From Brachionus manjavacas (taxonomy: Eukaryota; Rotifera; Eurotatoria; Ploima; Brachionidae), in NCBI GenBank assembly GCA_019054805.1, contig JAHQIY010000002.1, positions 8,184,001-8,248,000 of the forward strand: 64,000 bases of DNA, read 5' to 3'. Positions 56,523 through 64,000 of this stretch are shown piece after piece (positions within the stretch are counted from its first letter, which is position 1; the number at the start of each line of letters is the position of its first letter). The translations under genes were made by a program, and so were the position numbers. The notes under the pieces are model-generated. The model saw nothing but the letters and a program-made list of their open reading frames with translations. It had not been told where the DNA came from and searched no databases.

Positions 56523-59500
56523 TCAAACTAAATTTCCAAAACACTCATTACTAAAGCAATCTTCAAATGGAAAGAATTCAGGAATTACATTAGTTTCGGT
56601 TGTGACAATGTTTACCGAATTATCTAAACTTTTAAAACTAAATTCCAAAAAGAAACCAAGCCATCCTTCAGCAGGTTTTTGGAAAGCAATTTCATAAGAA
56701 ATTGAATTTTCATTTTCATCTACTACAACTTTTTTTTGAGTCGGAAACCACACAACTGGATGAGGAACAGGTTTTGACGGATCTTTTGGATCTGCTGATG
56801 CCAATCGAAAATCTCTTCGCTTGTTGTCCAAAGTTTTCGCATAAAATGCTTGAAAGCTAAATGGTTTGGAACTAATTGAAGTATCCACTGTTGCTCGTAT
56901 TATTCCATGAGTTGCATTATTTGGTACTGTCCATCTAAGTCTTGGCATAAAAATCCTTTCATAGGTACTAAAGAAAAAAGCTGTTATACTTTCAAATTCA
57001 CTTATTGCATGTGCTATCATCAAATGCTCAGCATTCGGTAATCTTCTTAGAAAAACTTTTCCATTTGTTGCCGCAACCAAATTTTGCCAATAAGAATGGG
57101 TGTCCTCAGGAAGGAAAAATTCATCACCACTAGTTGTCATTACTAAAATGCTTGTGTCTTTATAGCGGTCCAAATAATTAATCGGATCAGTTATTTTTTG
57201 AAATTCAAAAAGCTCTCTACTATCTGCATATTTTGTTATGTTTAGAACGTAATAAGGATAAAAAGCAAAAGTCCATCCACCAAGGCATTTGAAATGGCTA
57301 TGAAGGTTCTTAAAAATCGAAATTATATATTTTTTTTGATGAAATTCAATTTCCTTATTTTTGTTGTCCACCCAACTTGAAAGTTCATCTTCACTTATTA
57401 TTAAATTGAGTATTATAAATCTTAAAGAGTAATTTAATTAATATTAAATAATATTAAATAATATTAATAATCTAAACTGAAGTTATCAAATTTTAAATCT
57501 GAAATTTGATCAAAAATTTCACTGTCCCTAAATTGCTTAGATTTCCTTTACAACTAATATCTTCATTACCTACTCTAATCTTTTCAGGATATAATTTTTT
57601 CCTATCTTCAAAAATCATGCAAAAATTTTTTGACCAGTTTATATCAATTCTGTTAAAAATACACCATTCATTTAAATTTTTTGTAGCAACATTTAATTTT
57701 ATCAAAGATTTTTCAAGGTCTTTTTCAGAGATACTTATTGTTGTATCATCAGTAAACATTTTGAAACTTAAATTTTTAAATAAAAATGGTAAATTATTAA
57801 CAAAAATAAGAAATAGCAGTGGACCCAGGACAGATCCTTGCGGGACACCTAGCTTTAGTTTTACTGTATTAGACATTTCATATCCAATTCTAACTATCTG
57901 AGATCTATTTTCAAAATAGTTTGAAATAAGACCCAAAGAAGAATTATCAAAACCATAGTGAAAAAGTTTTAAAAGTAATAAATTTGAATCAATAACATCA
58001 AATGCTTTCCTAAAGTCAATAAACAGAGAAACAGTTGTTTTTTTTTTCTTTGGCTTTATTTATTTCACTTATGTACTTGTAATGAAGATGTTCCCCGACA
58101 TTTTATTTATTTTAATTTTATTTTATTTATTTTAATTTTAAGTGTTATAAAGTGGAAGAAAATTACTTCATTCGTTATTTTAATATTTTAACATAAATAT
58201 AACTTTAAATTTTTTAAATTACATATTACAGTATTTGAAATGAAGAATTTTTTTTAAAATAAACTTAACTTTTCTTTTGTTGTTCTATCCGAGCGTCATA
58301 AGATTTAAGTCTCTCGTTAAACTAAAGGAAGACTGAATAAGTCATCCAGGGTTCTGAACAAGACTCGGATCTTTTGGATATTTCAATAAATATCAAAAGA
58401 TAGAAGTAGTAGGCTTACTGCTTCGAAGAGGTGCCGAATAGGTGACTCTATAATCGGAACCAGCTGGAAAAGTTAGTTCAAGTCAATCATCAATACGGGA
58501 CTGCATAAGTCTCATAGGTATTTAGGAAAAAGCACCCGCATAATATCATTTAAGTACTATTCACTTATCCGTCTCATTGTCAGGAAAAAACCCATCCATC
58601 GGCATTACATATATGGTGACAGCAGTGCTGGCAAATGAGCGAAGCAGTGAAAGCAAGAAAAATGGAAGAAATAACCATTGAAGCGGCTAATGATGCGATG
58701 ACAAATGTTCTAAATTGCAGCAAGAAAAGATGTTTTACGGCATATTCCATCAAAAATTTCAAGAAATTAAGAGCTGGGCTGGTCGAAATTTTAGCATCAG
58801 CTAATGTGACTGGTGAAACTGTGGAAGAATGGATTGATCAGTTAAGCAAATATACTATTGAATCAAATTCGACAGAACTAAATACAATAGCAAATGAGGC
58901 AATTAAACGTTTTGTCATCAAAAATATTGGAGAAAGAAGTGAGGAAATTGGCTCTAATGATTGAGGCGAACGCGATTTTAGTTATAACGACTGGCGGCGA
59001 CAGCGAAGAGGAGTTTGTGGATCCAACGGAGGATGAAGAAGACAAAGAAGATCCCAGAGTAGAAAAAATGGTATCTAAGAAAAGTACCAAAGAACTGGCA
59101 CTAGAGAAACTTAAATTGATGACAAATAGGAAAGATTATAGATCAATTAAAGACCATTTGATCAAAAATCTTTCAGCCTCATATAGATCAAAAAACGTAA
59201 AGATAGAATTTTACAGTGCAAAACAAAGACCAGATGAAGATGTAGAACAATTTGGTCACAGACTACTTAATTATATGCGTGAACTAAGTGAAAAAGACAA
59301 GAAGGAAGTAGAAAAACATTTATCAGAAGTTTTTATTGATGATACAGAAATTACTGTTTAATATGAATGTCCATTTCTAAAACCATGTTTTCCATTAAAT
59401 AAAATCTTATTCGATTTGAAATAATTAGATATATGTTTTGCCAAAAGTTTTTCAAATATTTTTGCTATTAGTGATAGGATAGATATCCCCCGATAATTGT

Positions 59501-62500
59501 TTATATCTGACCTGTCACCTTTATTTTTAATCCCTACCGAGATTAGCTCACTATTATAAATATTACAAAAAACACAATCAACTAAATATAAAATTTTTAC
59601 GTTGCATGAAAAAGTACAATACATGAAGCCTATCGATAACAAAAAAAATCAAAAAACTTTTAAAAATGGTCATTCAAGTTCAAAATCACAATCAAAATTT
59701 TGAATCATCAATTAATAGCTTCGATTGAGAATTAAATCTTTGGTCTTTAATGACTATAGTCATTATTTAGTCCATTAATTAGTTCTTTTTTAACACCAGA
59801 AGCACCAAAACGAGTCATTTTCAAAAATAAAGAATAAATCACATATTTTATGTTCAAATTGATTCAAATTATTAAATTAATTGAATAAAAATAGTAAATT
59901 ATTGAATTTTAGTCTTTTTTTAAGCCTTTTACGTAATTTTACGAAAAATTTTATTATAAAAAAAAACGGTACAAATGGTAAATTTTAGTAAAAAAACGAG
60001 AAAAAAAAATCGTAAAAAAAAACACGCTATTATGATATTATGATGTGTAAAAGTTATATTGATCACTAAAAAAAGGTATTATTTAATAAAAAATATATTT
60101 TTTTAAAAAAAGAGAAAAATTCCTAAAAATCGCCATTTTTTCAGTTTTTTTTGGCTGTTTTTATATTTACTATAACTTTCGTAAAATTACATAAAAGTTC
60201 ATAAAAACAGTTTATCATAGCAGTACTGTAAGTTAAAAAAAAAAAAAAGAAAAGAAAGTTTAAAAGTCATATATTGAAGTAGGTTGTTACATGTGAGACA
60301 TAGTCAATCAAACTTTTTACAAATTCTCTATTTTCTTTCTTTTTTACAAGATCCACACACTGTTTTTTTTACATTTTGAACAAAAATTTGTCGCTTTAGG
60401 ATTACCACATTAACGAATTTGACAAGACACACCTTCAGTAGATAATGTCTCTTGATTATCTTGACTCAAACCCCTTTAACTTAATTCACGACACGTTTGG
60501 TCTGGTCTAAATTAATTTTAGTCCCAACTAATCCAGCCTTAGATAACCTTTCAGCTGTAACTGGAAACTCTCGAACCGAATGTTCATTTTAGCGGCCAAA
60601 AATCGTAAAAGAGTCATTTAGACTCGTTAATGCTTCTAGTGTTAATACATTTTAATTAAATAAAAACTTTAAGAAATGTTTTTTTGTCTTTTATTTTCTT
60701 TTGTCTGTTATAATGCACCCCCAGTAACTTCCTTGTAACCCTAAATAACCTTACATAACCTTTGTCCCTTTCTATACTAACGGATAATGGGCCTCTTTAT
60801 AACCTAACTTTACCGTAATTATTCTAAAAATTACTTTATTAATGTCCAAAAAGTCTAGAACAACAGGAACGGCTGAATACACTCGTTTCGGATCCACAGC
60901 AGCTGACAGCCATGTGATCCAACCTCTTTTTGATTCACCAGCCAACATAAACTTTTCGACTTTAGCTAAGCTATTTTTCAAAGCAAAATCTTCTATTGTG
61001 TCCATGGCTCTAATAACTGCTTTGGTCATGGGCAAATGCGCCAAAATTGATGGATTAGATGTATTTTGTAAAAACTTATGCCATGTCCATCCAATAATTT
61101 CGTCTTCTCTGCGATGCTTTTTTTCCGTATCATCATTAAAGACTAAAGGTTGATTTGGAATATTGCGCAAAAGAGTCGCTATTGTTCCTGTTTGAACAGC
61201 GTACACTGATGTCAAACGTATCTGAGTATTGTCCGGGTCCGGAAAACTAATTTTTTTTTATTTATTTTTTTTCAATTTAATTATTTTTCGAAATACTCTT
61301 GAGTGTTATCATCACCACCAATGTAAATAAAACTAGCACTTGGTCTAAGTATTTTATTTGGAACTGTAACCATCATCCAGTGCCACCATACTGGTTTGTC
61401 AACAATGTTATCTTAAAATAATTTAGATTAAAATTTTTGATGATTTTAGCAAAAAAATTCAATTCATTTTCATGATGTTGTTTTTTTATTAGTGTTGGCT
61501 AAAGCAGAGCAGTATGTGACTTTGGTCTGCGATTCTTAAAATCAAAAAATTATCAAGTTATATTATCTTGATATTTTAATACAATTAATGACGTCGCGGT
61601 AATGACCATTTTCTGAAATTTTTACTTTCTATTATCAAATTTGAAATTTATCTTGATTGTTGGGGCAATTGAAGTTTCAATAAAAAAAAAGTCCAAGTCT
61701 AGACTTCAAAGTTTAAAAAAAAAAAAGTACAACACTCGCTAAGCTTCCATGATAACCACCTGAGAGCGCAAAAATATCATTTCCTGGATCGGAAGAAATT
61801 TCATTTTTCCCTTCACATTCATTGAACCCAAAAAAAATCTCACGATCAAGCAACAAAAATGACTGGAAAAAATGCTTTGACTGTAATTGAGAATTAGGCG
61901 AAAATTTTCGCGATCTTCCATTCCTGAATAATTACTCTACATGGAAAGACAGGAAAATTTATTTGAATAATTTTTAAAACAGGAGAAAAAATTGACTTTA
62001 GAACATTTTTTTTCCTTCTTTTTCAAATCGAATTTCAGATAAAGATCGTGGTTAAAGGAGAGCGGTCCGACTTTTGAAAAAAAAAAGTCCGGACTTGGCC
62101 TTGACTTGAGACTTTTAAACAACTATGAGGGTAGTATAAGGAGAATTCAACACAATTAACCAAAAAAAATCAAAATCAAAATATTTACTATTTTTGCTTT
62201 GGTAAATTCAAAAAGAATCCTGCTCATCAGACTTGGGCAAAAGTCATAAAAATCTAAAGCTTCAATTTTAAGTCAATAATTTGACTTGATTTAAATTTTA
62301 ATTTTTTAAAAGTCATTGTAATTGACTATTACATTTACAGGTGACTATTACTATTATTAATTGACTTTTTTGAAATCAAAAGGCTTTTAAAAAAATAGTA
62401 AAAGATAATCAAGTCTAAAAGTTTTAGATTTTCATTAATTCAAAATAAATCAAGACCTAGACTCTGTTGGACTAACAATTTCAATTATTAAATTTAATCT

Positions 62501-62703
62501 AATAATTAAAGTAAAATACCATTTTGCCATTTTTGTGATGTCATATTGATATAAAAAAGCTTATATTCTGAGAATTGCACTGCTTTCAAAATTTCATATT
62601 TGTAGTGGTCATCTTTGGAGTTCACATAGTCATCCAATGGCGTTGAAAAAATTGTACCAATTAAGCATAGAATAAGAGAAGAAAATATCTCTTTATTTTT
62701 CAT
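56523..62703 (-). CDS. Secreted PhoPQ-activated pathogenicity-related (PqaA/AprA-like) protein, complete four-exon gene, 498 aa
   Basis: Minus-strand exons: 62703–62520, 61411–61297, 61246–60835, 57308–56523. They sum to 1497 nt with consistent phases and GT–AG introns. A signal peptide (MKNKEIFSSLILCLIGTIFS) is followed by TPLDDYVNSKDDHYKYEI and YINMTSQKWQN, then VDKPVWWHWMMVTVP and IYIGG across exon 2, all hallmarks of the PhoPQ_related family. Exon 3 holds EIIGWTWHKFLQNTSNPSI and FMLAGESKRGWITWLSAAVD, with Ser about 205 in the nucleophile-elbow position. Exon 4 holds CLGGWTFAFYPYYVLNIT, ITDPINYLDRYK, TSGDEFFLPED (Asp about 299) and RLPNAEHLMIAH (His about 332), so an alpha/beta-hydrolase triad is plausible. 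The family includes Salmonella PqaA and the secreted Dictyostelium proliferation repressor AprA. Intron 3 (3.5 kb) contains nested retroelements. The role in animals is unknown. Confidence 0.93.
58089..58608 (+). repeat. LTR of a second LTR-retrotransposon family
   Basis: It begins TGTTCCCCGACA exactly at the break in the LINE, ends GGCATTACA, and is followed by a primer-binding-site-like TGGTGACAGCAG at 58613. 520 bp. No matching 3' LTR lies downstream. Confidence 0.65.
58635..59361 (+). pseudogene. Gag-like ORF of the inserted LTR retrotransposon, truncated
   Basis: Two overlapping frames (58635–58964 and 58894–59361) encode a gag-type protein broken by a frameshift near 58930. The second part has an acidic linker (EEEFVDPTEDEEDKEDP) and the retrotransposon-gag pattern DYRSIKDHLIKNLSASYRS, then IEFYSAKQRPDEDVEQFGHR and LLNYMRELSEKDKK. 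The element stops at 59361, where LINE sequence resumes. Protease, pol and the 3' LTR are therefore missing. Confidence 0.75.
59925..60215. repeat. TTTACGTAAA-type AT-rich repeat
   Basis: Words such as TTTTACGTAATTTTACG, GGTAAATTTTAGTAAAA and TTTCGTAAAATTACATAAAA are clustered within intron 3 of the PqaA-like gene; same type as 16670–16920 and 23120–23450. Confidence 0.4.
60280..60620 (-). pseudogene. Cys-rich transposase tail, possibly piggyBac
   Basis: Minus-strand frames around 60480–60340 give GVSCQIR, a stop, CGNPKATNFCSKCKK and, in another frame, KTVCGSCKK. The order C..C, T..FC..C, VC..C is like the C-terminal zinc finger of piggyBac transposases. Upstream, RLSKAGLVGTKIN is weakly reminiscent of the linker. 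Frameshifted and without termini, so only tentative. Confidence 0.35.
61412..62519. other. Intron 1 of the PqaA-like gene with repeat debris
   Basis: 1.1 kb intron. AAGTCCAAGTCTAGACTTC near 61688 and AAGTCCGGACTTGGCCTTGA near 62085, in opposing orientation, look like ends of a degraded CAGACTTG-type element, and CAGACTTGGGCAAAAGTC at 62229 may start another. No coding sequence was recognised. Confidence 0.35.
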
Positions 62704-63050
62704 TTTTTTTTGCTTGACAATTAAATCATATGATTGTTAAATGAAATAAATTGTACTCTAGTAACCATAAATGATAATGACTGATAATAACAAAAAATAA
62801 TTTTCACGTGACTTAAAAAATTTTATCATTTTTATTTATCAATTGAATTAACCTCCTTTTTAGGAGAAGTAAATTTTAAATTTTCAAAAAAAAAGAAAGA
62901 CAAAAAAAATTAATAAGAATAAAAAAAATACTTATTATTGTATCGATAAGCGATAATTTTTAGAACATATAAAGTTCCTCAAAGTTGAAAATATGGTATT
63001 GAGGACTCTGGAAATGTGGAAGGTTGATCTTGATTTAAACATTTGTCTTA
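62704..63050 (-). promoter_or_regulatory. Presumed upstream region of the PqaA-like gene
   Basis: AT-rich, no gene seen. It lies directly upstream of the ATG at 62703 on the minus strand and must hold its 5' UTR and promoter unless an upstream non-coding exon exists. No specific motif can be defended. Confidence 0.3.
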
Positions 63051-63600
63051 AAAGGTTATTCTTGGTTATTCTTAATACTAAGACTTTTAGTCCCAATATT
63101 TACAGTAAGAGTCTCAAGCCCATTTGTGAACTGCGAGAAGAAATATGTTTTGTATAAGAGTGATTTAAAGTCAGCAGAATTAGTGCCGATATTTTGAATA
63201 AAGTATGAAAGCCAAAAGAAGCTATTTTGAAGCTTTTTCAAAAAGCTTCAGTTAAGCTCAAGTTGAGCTTTTCAATTGCACATGAGTTAAAGTCTAGATT
63301 CTATTTAATAGCCGAGACATTTGATCGAGTTAGTTATAATACTAGAAACATAAAAAATAAAAATAAAATAGATTTTTTTATTGAGATAAAATTCTGTCTT
63401 GAATAGTAGATGACCAAAATTTATTATATAAGTCTTTAGAGGATTAAATTTATTTTTCCATTTTGTACTAAATTGGCTACAAATTTTTAGAAGTCTTTGT
63501 GAATGACAGTCATTTATAATAATGTCATCAGCTTATTCTATTATTAAAGGATTAATATTTATCACGAAAGGTGAATGTCACAAACCATTATTTAGTGGGT
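63050..63600 (-). pseudogene. Degraded LINE reverse transcriptase fragment
   Basis: Minus-strand reading from 63600 gives SPFVININPLI, then ADDIIINDCHSQRLLK (a Y/F-ADD palm box with the first residue lost) and FSTKWKNKFNPLKT, the usual RT block order. After broken frames, 63241–63056 gives FKSLLYKTYFFSQFTNGLET, resembling the post-RT LYK.YC...YGLE segment of jockey-like ORF2. Several stops. Confidence 0.6.
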
Positions 63601-63794
63601 TAGATAAAACATAATATATTTTTTAAGGACAAAAAATCAAATTCTTTATCGAGGCATTTTTTAGCATTCTCCAAGGAGCGAAAACTACAGAAAGGAAAAT
63701 AACTTTTACCTTTTCCTTTAGTTTTTCCTTTAGTATTAGCTTTAAAAGCCTGATCTTGAGATATGTAATTAGGAATTTCTTCAATTATAGGCAA
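63600..63794 (-). other. Short open frame, unrecognised
   Basis: 64 codons starting MPIIEEIPNYISQDQAFKAN, with a KGKTKGKGK basic patch and two Cys. It could be part of the adjoining LINE or an exon continuing off the right edge. No family recognised. Confidence 0.2.
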
Positions 63795-64000
63795 TTTTTT
63801 TTAAATTCCCAAGTTATTTTAGAAATTAATTTATTTATTTGATTAATTATATCGAACTAGAGATAGGGCTTCATTGGTTTATATAAAAGTAAAATCAAAA
63901 GTGTTGATTTTATAAACAAAACAAGAGAGATAAAAAAAATTTCAAAGTGGCATTTTTTTTGAACATTATAGGATTAATTAATAAATTATATAGGTTTTTT

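Larger units (their letters stand above)
57493..59642 (-). pseudogene. Non-LTR reverse transcriptase, split by an LTR-element insertion, in intron 3 of the PqaA-like gene
   Basis: 59642–59362 encodes the start of the RT domain (NKGDRSDINNYRGISILS, FNGKHGFRNGHSY). After an insertion of about 1.27 kb the same domain resumes at 58088 with INKAKEKKTTVSLFIDFRKA (the first catalytic Asp), SNYFENRSQIVRIGYEMSN, KLGVPQGSVLGPLLFLIF and MFTDDTTI, the palm motif with FTDD. It ends near 57493 without the C-terminal region. It is antisense to no host exon and is spliced out with intron 3. Confidence 0.88.

Noticed and set aside
56419-56697. 92-codon plus-strand ORF
   Set aside because: Overlaps the 3' end of the intact PqaA-like gene on the other strand.
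1-64000. CRISPR arrays, bacterial operons, riboswitches, rRNA genes
   Set aside because: The window is eukaryotic with spliced genes. No array of regular direct repeats with unique spacers and no rRNA-like sequence was seen.

Overview
This is an AT-rich eukaryotic window with spliced genes: GT–AG introns, many only 45–70 nt and others 1–4 kb, and AATAAA signals after the stop codons. The gene content is that of an invertebrate animal: a RalGAP alpha subunit, a nose-resistant-to-fluoxetine acyltransferase, CR1/RTE-like LINEs, a Gypsy-like LTR element, and hAT and MULE elements. A monogonont rotifer such as Brachionus would fit the base composition, repeat load and short introns, but nothing here proves the taxon.

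Layout. 1–1000: degraded minus-strand coding sequence, including a Q/N-rich protein with 17-residue repeats that runs off the left edge. 1148–6679: a nearly perfect inverted repeat (two arms of about 1.69 kb) around a 2.1 kb spacer. The right side carries an intact gene ('gene A', 4680–5874) of nine very small exons encoding a 186-residue membrane protein. It is preceded by a probable two-exon mini-gene ('gene B', 4023–4296). The left arm has an inverted copy of exons 4–9 of gene A. The spacer also holds a 5'-truncated LINE and a broken copy of RALGAPA exon 1. 6527–13697: a Gypsy-like LTR retrotransposon with decayed pol and a second partial unit joined at the shared LTR. 13.7–16.5 kb: LINE fragments on the minus strand.

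17456–39587 is a complete nine-exon gene for RalGAP alpha (model of 2325 aa, Rap-GAP domain in the last exon). Its long introns hold hAT and MULE remnants, small TIR elements with clean 8-bp target duplications, and a fold-back structure. 40–48.5 kb is transposon-rich and contains decayed B and A gene fragments, two hAT-type elements with exact 8-bp target duplications, and LINE pieces. 49345–53214 is a complete nine-exon NRF-6-like acyltransferase gene (699 aa). Convergent with it, 62703–56523 on the minus strand is a complete four-exon gene for a secreted PhoPQ-activated pathogenicity-related (AprA-like) protein (498 aa). Its 3.5 kb third intron contains a LINE that was itself split by an LTR retrotransposon 5' end. 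The right edge carries LINE RT debris.

The three conserved genes have unrelated roles: GTPase signalling, membrane acyl transfer or lipid handling, and a secreted alpha/beta-hydrolase-like protein. Nothing suggests they are functionally linked. The least explained part is the gene B/gene A pair. It is hidden in microexons, recurs as decayed pieces elsewhere in the window, and sits in a recent palindromic duplication.
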